DNA of 64,000 nucleotides from IMG/VR virus record IMGVR_UViG_3300005289_000052, positions 179,670 to 243,669 of that record. One strand, 5' to 3'. Positions 8,438 through 15,785 of the stretch are shown piece by piece. Within the stretch, counting starts at the first letter, position 1; the number at the start of each line of letters is the position of its first letter. The DNA comes from a virus. Below the pieces are notes generated by a model, which worked only from the letters and a program-made list of their open reading frames with translations, made no database searches and was not told where the DNA came from. Made by a program: the position numbers and the translations under genes.

Positions 8438-9085
8438 TTATTCCTCTTCCGAGGACTCTTCGTGTTCGATCTGCGCAGGCTCGGCTTTCTGGTCCGAAAC
8501 CATGTTCGCCATGTCGACGTTGATGGTCCATTCCTTGAAGAGGTTACCGATGTGGGCGTTCTCTTCCTCAGTACGCTGAGCAGGCTGGTTCACGATAACC
8601 TCTTTGAGAGGGTACGGGAATTTCGGCAGCTCAGTTTCCTTGGACTTGACTTCAAGGTCGATCTTGATCCACGCGTGACGCTCACCGCTTTGGGTGGTGT
8701 AGACGTCAACTTCCCATTTCAGATCAGTGTCTTCGATAGGGAAGAAGTACCGCGTCTTGTTCAGGCCTTTGTCGGCGAACAAACGGAACAGCTCGAAATA
8801 GTCCTTGGTGCAGACTTGTTCCACTTCGCGCTTACCGAGTTCCCCAGAGAACTTGGCTTTAACGCACATGTGGTACACGTTGTCGTTGATGGCCCGGACA
8901 CGGTTCTGAGCAAAGTTACCCTCACCGCGATCACGGTAGGACTCCCACTGCTCTTGCTTTTCCTGACCGGCAGCCTGCTCCAGGAAACTCCAGTCGTCTA
9001 CACGAGCAAAGAAGGTGTATTCGATTTCTTGCTGGACTTCACCATTGGCTTCGTCTTCGAGCGAAATGCTCAGGCGCTTCAACAT
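8438..9085 (-). CDS. CYTH-domain-like protein (215 aa)
   Basis: Starts at an ATG at 9085 with a GAGGGGAAG site. Residues 15-25 contain EIEYTFFARV, echoing the ExExK-type N-terminal strand of CYTH triphosphate-tunnel proteins. A later segment with KWEVDVYTT, HAWIKIDLEVK and FPYPLKEV follows the order of the CYTH C-terminal strands (WxVDxF, then an acidic ExE-type strand, then FPxP). The family hydrolyses triphosphates or makes cyclic nucleotides. Several of the usual basic residues are not obvious, so activity is uncertain. The C-terminus is acidic (EHEESSEEE). Confidence 0.6.
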   Translation of the reverse strand: MLKRLSISLEDEANGEVQQEIEYTFFARVDDWSFLEQAAGQEKQEQWESYRDRGEGNFAQNRVRAINDNVYHMCVKAKFSGELGKREVEQVCTKDYFELFRLFADKGLNKTRYFFPIEDTDLKWEVDVYTTQSGERHAWIKIDLEVKSKETELPKFPYPLKEVIVNQPAQRTEEENAHIGNLFKEWTINVDMANMVSDQKAEPAQIEHEESSEEE

Positions 9086-9109
9086 AACTTCCCCTCGCAA
9101 AAAAAAAAG

Positions 9110-9133
9110 AGGTGGGACCGAAGCCCTACTCTC
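9110..9133 (-). terminator. Terminator with long U tract
   Basis: Minus-strand hairpin AGAGTAGGGC-TTCG-GTCCCACCTCT with bulges, followed by about ten T residues, immediately after the stop codon at 9132. Confidence 0.85.
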
Positions 9134-9545
9134 AGATAGGTTTAGCCGACAGTTCCACGTGGTCGTATCCGTTCGCACCCAACAGCGCCAGGATGTGCTC
9201 GTAGTCGTCAGGCTTGACTTGAGAGATCTTGGCGTAGAGGACATCGAAGTTCATGGATACGATCGTGGATTCCCTGATCCATGGCAAGCCGAGGATTTCA
9301 AACTCGCCAGAAGGATGCTGAATACGCACATACATGTACGCAGTCGGATCGTCCGGGGTACCGGCTGGGAGCGAGGGATAAACGTTGACGTGCTTCTCCT
9401 GCACGCTGTGCCCCAGAGCACGAGCCGTGGTGTCGTCGATAATCGCCAACACTTTCACGTTCTTGTAGCTCGAAGGGAGCGCAGCGGCCGGGTAAACGGA
9501 AAACGACACAGTGCTCTTGGGGATCAATAAGTCCTGGGTAGCCAT
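9132..9545 (-). CDS. Hypothetical protein (137 aa)
   Basis: 137 residues, beta-rich with Pro/Tyr-containing loops and a C-terminal stretch DDYEHILALLGANGYDHVEL that looks helix-strand. No membrane segment or catalytic motif. AAGGAG lies rather far (about 13 bases) upstream of the ATG. Its start overlaps the end of the upstream gene by 22 bp, suggesting coupled translation. Last gene of the 9.1-12.4 kb cluster. Confidence 0.7.
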   Translation of the reverse strand: MATQDLLIPKSTVSFSVYPAAALPSSYKNVKVLAIIDDTTARALGHSVQEKHVNVYPSLPAGTPDDPTAYMYVRIQHPSGEFEILGLPWIRESTIVSMNFDVLYAKISQVKPDDYEHILALLGANGYDHVELSAKPI

Positions 9546-9892
9546 TGGAAGTAAGACTCCTTGAACTCTACGAAGACTAGGCCTCGTGAATTCATTACTT
9601 TAATAGAAAGGAGAGGACCTCTTACCATGGTCTGCCAGAACCGTTCCCGTCTGATTCCTTCCACAAGATCCCAGAACAACTGGAATTGATCGTGGTCGTA
9701 CTCAGGGATATCGTAGTCATGCGGATCTACGATACCCAGAACAATGTTTATCAGCAGCTCAAGGTTGTTGGTGCGCTCTTCATCATAGGGTGTATCCTCA
9801 TAATGATTCTCCTCAGAATGGAGAGAACGCAAACCTTGGTACTGCTTAAGAGCCTCCGCTAGGCTTTGTGACACGAAGGCAACTCGACCCAC
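9524..9892 (-). CDS. Hypothetical protein of the small-paralogue cluster (122 aa)
   Basis: GTG start with AGAGG directly upstream, overlapping the previous gene's stop region. Acidic centre (DPHDYDIPEYDHDQ) and a C-terminal pair of hydrophobic strands around a short turn (GPLLSIKVMNSRGLVFVEF), the same C-terminal layout as several neighbours. Unknown function. Confidence 0.65.
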   Translation of the reverse strand: MGRVAFVSQSLAEALKQYQGLRSLHSEENHYEDTPYDEERTNNLELLINIVLGIVDPHDYDIPEYDHDQFQLFWDLVEGIRRERFWQTMVRGPLLSIKVMNSRGLVFVEFKESYFQWLPRTY

Positions 9893-9900
9893 GATGACCT

Positions 9901-10257
9901 CTACTTAGTCGCCACCACCATTACAGTCTGGCTGACGAGTGCTTGAAAACGGTAGTGTAGCTTACCGGACTCATCGTAAAGCTTCATCTGACGGAAACAC
10001 TGTTGGAACCCGTTGGCCAGGTCTTGGAGTGCTTCTACCATGATGGAGCCATCGAATCCTGAACCGCCTTCACGGTGATCCAGTTCCCGATACGACTCGA
10101 TGTAAGCGTTGAGTGTGTTCATGTTATTACTATCGTGCAAATGATTAATTACATCCGACACGATAGATTTCAGATCATACTCGACGACAGACATCTTTGA
10201 GGTCGAAGCTTGGAAGTGCCGCAAAATATTTACACTGTTTAATGCGCAAGAAAGCAT
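9901..10257 (-). CDS. Hypothetical protein of the small-paralogue cluster (118 aa)
   Basis: ATG with GAGG eight bases upstream. Helical body (a tract around DVINHLHDSNNMNTLNAYI) then a C-terminal two-strand element (LHYRFQALVSQTVMVVATK) similar in position to its neighbours. No recognised domain. Its stop is followed at once by the ribosome site of the next gene. Confidence 0.65.
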   Translation of the reverse strand: MLSCALNSVNILRHFQASTSKMSVVEYDLKSIVSDVINHLHDSNNMNTLNAYIESYRELDHREGGSGFDGSIMVEALQDLANGFQQCFRQMKLYDESGKLHYRFQALVSQTVMVVATK

Positions 10258-10278
10258 GGCAAATCCTCGTCATAAAGC

Positions 10279-10294
10279 GAGGGCCGCAGCCCTC
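10279..10294 (-). terminator. Terminator hairpin
   Basis: GAGGGC/GCCCTC stem with a CGCA loop, overlapping the stop of the gene ending at 10293; CATAAAG flank on its left. Confidence 0.65.
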
Positions 10295-10706
10295 ATCGAA
10301 ATGGTTCAATCAAGATGTTACTTCCGATCCATCTGCGGATCTCGTGATATCCATAGTTAGGTAACGGGGTGTATTGCAAAACCATTTCCCAAACTCGGTC
10401 GTGAATCTCACTAGCGAGTACGGTCAGGTGATGGATAGCAATAGCCTCCCCGTCAGAAAGCTCCGGCATACCAGCAGGCCGGTTAGCAATTAGATAGTCA
10501 GACATGATAGAGAGTGTAGACCATGTCGAATGTGGACGTAAGTCAAAAGACTGATTCAGATTCGACACAGTGAACGACAGCTCAATCAGATCCTTTATTT
10601 CAAGCGTGTGTTCTGCCAAGTACGGACCAAGATGGCTGTACTCGCGCATGATTCGTTCGACGGGAACGAGGATCTGTTGGTTTTGCACGATTACCAATCC
10701 TTCCAT
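10293..10706 (-). CDS. Hypothetical protein of the small-paralogue cluster (137 aa)
   Basis: Start taken at the ATG at 10706, seven bases after AGGAG; a GTG six bases upstream is too close to that site. Mostly helical, with a His/Glu-rich middle (AIAIHHLTVLASEIHDRVWEM) and a C-terminal strand pair ending ILIEPF. Function unknown; no membrane segment. Confidence 0.65.
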   Translation of the reverse strand: MEGLVIVQNQQILVPVERIMREYSHLGPYLAEHTLEIKDLIELSFTVSNLNQSFDLRPHSTWSTLSIMSDYLIANRPAGMPELSDGEAIAIHHLTVLASEIHDRVWEMVLQYTPLPNYGYHEIRRWIGSNILIEPFR

Positions 10707-10732
10707 TTCCACTCTCCTGAGAGTGTGTCAGG

Positions 10733-11164
10733 TTACCAGATTTCGATAAGATACCCACGGTCTGTGTGGTTGAGGTCGAAACTCCAATCACGGTGGCGCA
10801 TCAGTTTGGCTAGGTAGGGACGACAGATGCGTCTACCCAAGCCGTACACGTATTCGTAATGCTGTAGCAGGTCTCGCTCGGTGTGGAAGGCGTAGTAATC
10901 ATCCTTACACATCTGGTTTACCAAGATCTCATCCATCGCCATAACGAGACTTTCATGGTAAGCCAAAGGGTCATGAGTCAATTCGCCGTGTATCATGGTT
11001 AGCGTAAAGTCTACATGACCCATACCGATTATTCTCAGGGCCCGATCTTCTAACCTAGGAAAGATACTATCAGGCAAGTAAATGCTGAATATACCCTTAC
11101 AGGTCGGTAAGGTCACCTGTGATACCAAGCTGTCGGCGAAGTTCTGAAGGGTACCAATCGCCAT
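10733..11164 (-). CDS. Hypothetical protein of the small-paralogue cluster (143 aa)
   Basis: ATG with a strong GAGGGAG site. C-terminus carries DWSFDLNHTDRGYLIEIW, closely resembling DWSWDFELTPRGDVVIYQL in the upstream gene, so these two are paralogues. The start lies 68 bp inside the upstream gene, so the two are read in overlapping frames. Function unknown. Confidence 0.7.
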   Translation of the reverse strand: MAIGTLQNFADSLVSQVTLPTCKGIFSIYLPDSIFPRLEDRALRIIGMGHVDFTLTMIHGELTHDPLAYHESLVMAMDEILVNQMCKDDYYAFHTERDLLQHYEYVYGLGRRICRPYLAKLMRHRDWSFDLNHTDRGYLIEIW

Positions 11165-11570
11165 TATCTACTCCCTCTTGAATCTTTTGTCGCAAAACAT
11201 CAGTAGGGTTCTCTGGTCGGCAGCGTGCCAGTTGATAGATCACCACATCGCCACGTGGTGTCAACTCAAAGTCCCAACTCCAATCAGCCACCTCCACACG
11301 CACAAGTCCCCATACGTAACGCTTGATAGCGTCAATGGCTTCATCGAGCATGTCTTCGGCTTGGTTGTCAGGTATCTTATCGTCGTATGACTTAAGGTAC
11401 TTAACCAAGCTGTGGTAGCTAGACATCACGTTCCCATAGAGAACGTTTTCAACCAACCCGAAGTAGAACCCGGACAGGTCAACAAACTTGGCTTGAGCGC
11501 CAATGTAACTTGCTAGGCGCCCCTCCAGTTGTCTAATGACAGGAGCCCCAGGGATGACAAATGAGGCCAC
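11097..11570 (-). CDS. Hypothetical protein of the small-paralogue cluster (about 157 aa)
   Basis: Paralogue of the gene at 10733 by its DWSWDFELTPRG segment, followed here by about 40 extra charged residues. The start is uncertain: the chosen GTG at 11570 has GGAG eight bases upstream; another GTG at 11603 would add 11 residues but has a poor site. Both overlap the upstream gene. Unknown function. Confidence 0.6.
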   Translation of the reverse strand: MASFVIPGAPVIRQLEGRLASYIGAQAKFVDLSGFYFGLVENVLYGNVMSSYHSLVKYLKSYDDKIPDNQAEDMLDEAIDAIKRYVWGLVRVEVADWSWDFELTPRGDVVIYQLARCRPENPTDVLRQKIQEGVDNGDWYPSELRRQLGITGDLTDL

Positions 11571-12051
11571 GAGTGTTACTCCAATCCCAAATCCGGTAAT
11601 CACCTTTACGCTCCAGAATCAAGTTATTGCCGAACTCCTTGATTTCATAGACATCCCAACTCGGTCTATCCCCAAAGAGTTTGCCGAAGATCTGATTGAT
11701 TAAGCCTTCAATCGGATCACCAACAGCATCTACGAACATAGCTTTAAATTGGGGATGTAGATATTCATCGTTTGGACACAGTCGAGCCATTGCTCCCGAA
11801 CGGTGGCCACGCTCGATGAATTCCTTAGGGAACGGTCCGAATGCACGGGTGAGTTTCTTTTCTTCTGCTTCGATGGGGTACCAGCTCAACCAAGAGCGCA
11901 GTTGCTGGAGGACCATTGCTTTGGCCAACAACATACACTTAGATCGAGTTGCAGCAGGGATCAGGTGTTGACACCCAACCTCCAAGTAGAAGTTATCAAG
12001 CCTGTACTTCAACTGTAGTGCAATAGTTTCTACCGGATACAAGAAGTTCAT
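11533..12051 (-). CDS. Hypothetical protein of the small-paralogue cluster (172 aa)
   Basis: ATG with TTAGAGG. Trp-rich; C-terminal SWDVYEIKEFGNNLILERKG resembles the W-x-x-(D/E)...G-hydrophobic strand pair of its neighbours. Helical N-terminal two-thirds. Its 3' end overlaps the start of the next gene by roughly 40-70 bp. No known domain. Confidence 0.65.
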   Translation of the reverse strand: MNFLYPVETIALQLKYRLDNFYLEVGCQHLIPAATRSKCMLLAKAMVLQQLRSWLSWYPIEAEEKKLTRAFGPFPKEFIERGHRSGAMARLCPNDEYLHPQFKAMFVDAVGDPIEGLINQIFGKLFGDRPSWDVYEIKEFGNNLILERKGDYRIWDWSNTRGLICHPWGSCH

Positions 12052-12059
12052 GCCAGCCT

Positions 12060-12419
12060 CTAACTGCTAATCAAATACAATCCCGTCGGTCGGATCTCCA
12101 CACGGAGTTCTGACTCTGGGACATGGCTATACCCGCAGGCAGTCACCAACCGGAAGAGCCTATTACGCAGTACATTGTTTCTGTCAATACGCTGCATCAC
12201 TTTCAATACGGCGAATGAGGGACGTGGTTTCTCTATGCTGAGCAAAGTACTCAACTCGATACACTCAGCAACCCATGACAGTTCAACGGCTTCCACTGCA
12301 TTGACGTAGGAGAGTTCTTCGAAATCCCCATTGTACCAAGGTTCACAAATTTCCCGGTGGATCTCCATGCGGACCAAAGGGTGTAGGTTACGGTAATCCG
12401 CAACCAGTTCAAGTGCCAT
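12060..12419 (-). CDS. First gene of the small-paralogue cluster (119 aa)
   Basis: ATG with AAAGGTG. An early-type promoter motif lies 32 bp upstream, so the whole 9.1-12.4 kb run is probably one early transcript. C-terminus ESELRVEIRPTGLYLISS is again a strand-turn-strand element. Unknown function. Confidence 0.7.
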   Translation of the reverse strand: MALELVADYRNLHPLVRMEIHREICEPWYNGDFEELSYVNAVEAVELSWVAECIELSTLLSIEKPRPSFAVLKVMQRIDRNNVLRNRLFRLVTACGYSHVPESELRVEIRPTGLYLISS

Positions 12420-12452
12420 AACTTTTCACCTTTCTGAAGGTTAGTCACTTGG

Positions 12453-12460
12453 ATAATATA
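12453..12460 (-). promoter_or_regulatory. Early-type promoter motif (TATATTAT)
   Basis: Minus-strand TATATTATCC preceded by AGTTTTAGACC; one of eight such sites. Positioned to drive the small-gene cluster to its left. Confidence 0.6.
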
Positions 12461-13212
12461 GGTCTAAAACTAATTGGGATGGCGTCTATGACGTCTTCTC
12501 TATAGGATCAGGGGTATGTGTCAATTTAAACGGTATGTCGCTCACAGCGGCTAATAGACGGCATAAGAAGGGTGAACCCCCACAGCACACCCCTCGGACA
12601 AGGAATGACTGTGGGGTAACCCACCAACAACACCAGTTCGCTTAGGAGGACGAACTTGAAGCAACACCCGGATCGCTTCCCTAAACATACTCAGTCAAGG
12701 TCGGCCGCCAGAGAGCCGAGTATGTTTAAGGCTGCGGTCAAGACGCTAAATCCCACCGGGAAAGAGTGAGAGGGTCAAGACAACAACTTGAGGGATTCGC
12801 CGTCCCTCCAGACCTTTCAGTTCCTTAGCATTTGCGAGACGCTAAGCAACTTCCTTACTGCCCCTGTGTTGGAAGTCGAGGTACACAGGAGTCCCCGGCA
12901 CTACTGGCCGGAGAATTACGCACAGGCGACAAGCCGCGCTCGCAGCGGCCGCCTTATCGCGTCAAGCTGCTTTCACTCTTTGAGCCGTCTACACTTACAC
13001 GGTGACTCGGTTCTTAGCCAAGGCCATGATTTGGGGTTCTGTCCTGAAAGTAGTAACAGTTCCTACGACGCCCGGTTTTACCCGGAGAAAGCACAACCTA
13101 GGGTGAGTGGGAAAGCCGAAACCTTCCAGACAGTTAATAGTCCGACGGGGAGGGACCCTGTCCATGGTGGGGTAGATTAGCTCCCACGCAAGTCTTACGA
13201 TACACTCACTTG
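12461..13212. other. 750 bp without a credible gene; several strong inverted repeats
   Basis: No reading frame with a ribosome site is convincing. Visible structures: CCCCACAG...CTGTGGGG (about 12579-12615); an 11-bp perfect pair TAAACATACTC/GAGTATGTTTA at 12682-12728 closing 25 bases; AGGGA-TTCGCCG-TCCCT (about 12791-12807); CTTAGC/GCTAAG (about 12833-12846); GCCGC-GCTC-GCAGCGGC near 12930-12950. This is the start of the tRNA region and looks like structured RNA. Confidence 0.55.
12682..12728 (-). repeat. 11-bp inverted repeat, candidate RNA helix
   Basis: TAAACATACTC at 12682-12692 pairs perfectly with GAGTATGTTTA at 12718-12728; the enclosed 25 bases contain a GGC/GCC pair. One of six comparable closing helices in the tRNA region. 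Strand shown is that of the surrounding tRNAs. Confidence 0.6.
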
Positions 13213-13298
13213 TGGTACCCGAAGCCGGACTCGAACCGGCACGGCCTAAGGCCAACGCATTTTAAGTGCGGTGCGTCTACCGATTCCGCCATTCGGGT
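13213..13298 (-). tRNA. tRNA-Leu (anticodon TAA)
   Basis: Long-variable-arm tRNA of 86 nt with perfect 7-bp acceptor stem (ACCCGAA/TTCGGGT), discriminator A and encoded CCA. Anticodon loop CTTAAAA gives TAA. The outermost anticodon-stem pair is mismatched. Confidence 0.92.
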
Positions 13299-13396
13299 GA
13301 ATGGGTGCCTTCTTTCTATTTGTCTCTGAAAGGGTTCTTTGTTTCCGGCGCAGATCCTAACTCATTGACGAAAGAAGACATTGAAACGTTGAGAGA

Positions 13397-13472
13397 ACGA
13401 CGCTACAGGATTCGAACCTGCGGGAAATACCGGTCGCAATGCGACTGCCTTCGACCACTCAGCCAAGCGCCG
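13397..13472 (-). tRNA. tRNA-like gene, serine-type body, abnormal anticodon arm
   Basis: Acceptor (CGGCGCT/AGCGTCG), D arm (GCTGAGTGGTCGAAGGC) and T arm (GCAGG-TTCGAAT-CCTGT) are good and resemble serine tRNAs, but the anticodon region is GTCGC-ATT-GCGAC: a 5-bp stem with only a three-base loop. Reading a normal 7-base loop (ATTGCGA, anticodon TGC) breaks the stem. No CCA is encoded. Identity not assignable; may be inactive. Confidence 0.55.
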
Positions 13473-13545
13473 AACTCTCAAACTAGATTTCCCCACTAGG
13501 TTAAAGCCTAGCTGCCAAGGTCGGGATCGACCTAGTGGAGAAAGA

Positions 13546-13633
13546 TGGCGGAAGGACAGGGACTCGAACCCTGGGACCTTTTACAGTCGGCGGTTTTCAA
13601 GACCGCTGCAATACGCCGCTATGCGACCCTTCC
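13546..13633 (-). tRNA. tRNA-Ser (anticodon TGA)
   Basis: 88 nt, long variable arm, acceptor GGAAGGG/TCCTTCC, discriminator G, encoded CCA, anticodon loop CTTGAAA. Confidence 0.92.
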
Positions 13634-13815
13634 GAAAATCAAGCCAGGGCTATTCCCTGGAGTCACTCCCACGCCTAGGCGACGCGACCGATTAGAGGAA
13701 ACCTGAGAGGACCGATCGGCACGGTTTGTCTCTCACCCTTTTGGGTATGGATGTCTAGACGTTGAGTTGTGTGAGCAACTCCCCATTCGTCCACAGGGCA
13801 GGGCCACCAGCAGGG

Positions 13816-13871
13816 CAGGCGCTTGGTGTTGGGCGGACCATCCCGTTTATACTCGGGTATCTAAGCGCCTG
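13816..13871 (-). repeat. 9-bp long-range inverted repeat in tRNA spacer
   Basis: CAGGCGCTT (13816-13824) pairs with AAGCGCCTG (13863-13871) and encloses a smaller CCCG/CGGG hairpin. The same spacer also has CCAGGG-CTATT-CCCTGG and GAGTTG-TGTGA-GCAACTC hairpins. Confidence 0.55.
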
Positions 13872-13887
13872 AGGCGCGATCCATAAA

Positions 13888-13975
13888 TGGCAGTAGATAA
13901 GAGATTCGAACTCTTGTGGCTGTTACACCAACACGCTTTCCAGGCGTGCCCCTTAAGCCTCTCGGGCAATCTACT
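13888..13975 (-). tRNA. tRNA-Ser (anticodon GGA)
   Basis: 88 nt, long variable arm, perfect acceptor AGTAGAT/ATCTACT, discriminator G, encoded CCA, loop CTGGAAA. Confidence 0.92.
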
Positions 13976-14146
13976 GTAAAAGATGTAGCAAATCAATCAT
14001 TACCCGGTGTGCGACGTGTTGTATTTAGACAGCTCGGTGTCCCTGCCAGGATTTCGGGTTGTACCTGGAATACTCTCCCGAAGGACAGTGTTATACCTTT
14101 CGGCGTTTTTAACTATAGGGACTGTTCTATCGCACCACTGATTGAA

Positions 14147-14217
14147 ACCTCTTGATGGAATCGAACCATCGTCTTCCCGCTTGGGCGGCAGGCTATCTAC
14201 CATTGAAATAAAGAGGG
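14147..14217 (-). tRNA. Atypical tRNA, Gly(CCC)-like
   Basis: About 71 nt. Anticodon stem CCTGC/GCGGG encloses CGCCCAA, which would give anticodon CCC but with G instead of the nearly invariant T at position 33. T arm GATGG-TTCGATT-CCATC is good; the acceptor stem has only six clear pairs, and no CCA is encoded. Could be a degenerate glycine tRNA. Confidence 0.55.
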
Positions 14218-14242
14218 TGAGTTGTTTCCCTTTGGTCTATGT

Positions 14243-14303
14243 TCTCTGAGGTCGGACTCGAACCGACAATGTCTAACGCTCTAACCATTACGCTAGCACG
14301 CTT
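14243..14303 (-). pseudogene. tRNA remnant lacking most of the anticodon arm
   Basis: An intact T arm (GTCGG-TTCGAGT-CCGAC) and a D-arm-like stretch (TAATGGTTAGAGC) are only about 10 bases apart, so the anticodon loop, the 3' half of its stem and the variable loop are missing. The acceptor halves do not pair. Best read as a tRNA with an internal deletion. Confidence 0.6.
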
Positions 14304-14694
14304 CGACGCACCCACAGACAGGCAGCCCTACTAAGGGGCCAGGGTCATCTTGCCCGAAGGCTCAACCCAGGGTATACCAATTCCCCCACTCGAGGGAAAC
14401 AACTCTGATCATTCTTAAGCAGTAGATTTCACCGTACCGTCGGCTGTAATGTTACTTTCTACTTGCCTAGGCTTTCGCCTTGATTCCCTGCATCCAGACT
14501 CGCGTTACTGGATACTGCTTAAGAACAACAATGACAAACAAGATTCCTTTGTAACGCGTATTGTATTGCCTAATTTTTCAAGGCGTGGCCAGGGGAGCCT
14601 TCGGACCCTACTCCCACATGGAACCCCTGTTGGTGGGGCTGCTTTAGAGCTTTTAGCGACTGGCCGTTTCACGTTACCGCTGTTTATCAATGTA
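14304..14694. other. 390-bp tRNA spacer without a gene, structured
   Basis: No supported reading frame. It contains the longest perfect inverted repeat of the region (13 bp, 14412-14424 with 14513-14525), inner hairpins such as CCAG-ACTCGCGTTA-CTGG, and nothing resembling a tRNA. Confidence 0.5.
14412..14525 (-). repeat. 13-bp long-range inverted repeat in tRNA spacer
   Basis: TTCTTAAGCAGTA at 14412-14424 is perfectly complementary to TACTGCTTAAGAA at 14513-14525, enclosing 88 bases with at least one further hairpin. Too long for chance; fits a folded RNA module. Confidence 0.65.
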
Positions 14695-14772
14695 TGGCAC
14701 GCATCCAAGGACTCGAACCTTGAACCTCTGGGTTTGGAGCCCAGCGCTCTGCCAGTTGAGCTAGACACGCGT
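14695..14772 (-). tRNA. tRNA-Trp (anticodon CCA)
   Basis: Anticodon stem CTGGG/CCCAG with loop CTCCAAA; T arm CAAGG/CCTTG; discriminator G and encoded CCA. The gap between acceptor and D stem looks two bases longer than usual (78 nt in all). Confidence 0.88.
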
Positions 14773-14879
14773 TGTTGCGGTCGCCCACACCACCGGTTAC
14801 TGATACCCTGAAGCGGGTTTCGGGTCATGAGTCCCCGTGCGTCAGTTAACTGCGATTTTACCAATGATGCAGGCGAACA

Positions 14880-14955
14880 TGGTAGCACCAAGTGGGTTCG
14901 AACCACCGACCTCGCCCTTATCAGGGGCGCGCTCTACCAACTGAGCTATAGCGCT
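14880..14955 (-). tRNA. tRNA-Ile (anticodon GAT)
   Basis: 76 nt, all arms intact, acceptor AGCGCTA/TGGTGCT, discriminator A, encoded CCA, loop CTGATAA. Confidence 0.94.
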
Positions 14956-14962
14956 ATGAAAC

Positions 14963-15193
14963 TTAACACAGGATCGCGATACCCTCATCACAGTGACAAG
15001 GACAAGTACAAACCTCTTCGTCCTTACCATCGGGCTTTACAAGCACCCAATTGCGATGTGGTCGCGGTGTAGCGATGTCACGTTCTTCAATGCGAACGAT
15101 CTCACCAAACAGCTTTCGAAGGCGTTCAATATCGGGCGGACTATCGTAACTGGTCCTGAAAGTTGCTTGGGGGTATTTGCAACATCCAAACAT
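14963..15193 (-). CDS. Small Cys-rich hypothetical protein (76 aa)
   Basis: ATG at 15193 with AAGGG seven bases upstream; a longer in-frame extension lacks a site and runs into the next gene. Cysteines at the N-terminus (GCCK) and a C-terminal cluster CTCPCHCDEG suggest metal binding. It ends eight bases before tRNA-Ile, so both are probably on one transcript. Unknown function. Confidence 0.7.
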   Translation of the reverse strand: MFGCCKYPQATFRTSYDSPPDIERLRKLFGEIVRIEERDIATPRPHRNWVLVKPDGKDEEVCTCPCHCDEGIAILC

Positions 15194-15209
15194 GACGTCA
15201 CCCTTGTGC

Positions 15210-15392
15210 TTAGGAAGCCTTGAGGACTTCGCCGATCTTGATCTCGCGATCGTCGTACACAACCCGGTGGCTGCTTTGACCATCTTGCAAGACGAACTCT
15301 TCATGAATCTCGCCAGTGACGCGATTCACGATACTCACTTTAACTTCCTTATCGGAAGAACAGTGGGCGGCAACAGTAACGGTGGTGGTCAT
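15210..15392 (-). CDS. Small beta-rich hypothetical protein (60 aa)
   Basis: 60 residues in alternating strands (TTTVTVAAHC, VKVSIVNRVTGEIHEEFVL, HRVVYDDREIKIGEV). Very good GAGGAG site. Directly downstream of the Tad2-associated pair and probably co-transcribed with it. Not recognised. Confidence 0.75.
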   Translation of the reverse strand: MTTTVTVAAHCSSDKEVKVSIVNRVTGEIHEEFVLQDGQSSHRVVYDDREIKIGEVLKAS

Positions 15393-15401
15393 GGTGACTC
15401 C

Positions 15402-15776
15402 TCAGGCTGAACGACGGTTGTGGTTGACGCGCTGGATTTCCAGCTCGACATACAATTCCATCGGGTACTGAGAAGGCAACTCAACCGAGACACGCGCATT
15501 GGCAGTCTCAGGATTCACGAACACCGCAAACGGTGCATTGGCGAAAGAGCCCAACACACCCTGCATGTTCACACCACGCGCAGCCTCGTTAACAATCGGG
15601 CTGTTGATGTTGCAAGCGATGTCAACACCATCGACGGTGGTAACACGCACAGCTTTCACCGATTCGATCGAGTCGGTTGCGTCGAAGTCTTCGATCTGGG
15701 TAGCCAACAGGCCAAACAGATTGACTTCACTAACCTTCAGCGGCAAGCGCAGATGGTCGACAGGATACTTGTACAT
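15402..15776 (-). CDS. Stand-alone partner of the Tad2-fused domain (124 aa)
   Basis: Homologous along its length to the C-terminal part of the next gene upstream (15786-16418). Shared landmarks are (L/V)R(L/I)PL near the start, VKAVRVTTVDG versus VQVVRIETVDA, and EL(Y/F)...NRRS at the end. Beta-rich, no catalytic residues evident. AAGGGG site before the ATG. Function unknown; the duplication next to a Tad2 fusion suggests a shared complex or ligand. Confidence 0.72.
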   Translation of the reverse strand: MYKYPVDHLRLPLKVSEVNLFGLLATQIEDFDATDSIESVKAVRVTTVDGVDIACNINSPIVNEAARGVNMQGVLGSFANAPFAVFVNPETANARVSVELPSQYPMELYVELEIQRVNHNRRSA

Positions 15777-15785
15777 GACAGCCCC

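Noticed and set aside
12788-13180. 130-codon plus-strand frame before the tRNAs
   Set aside because: No ribosome site, many hairpins, and composition unlike neighbouring genes.
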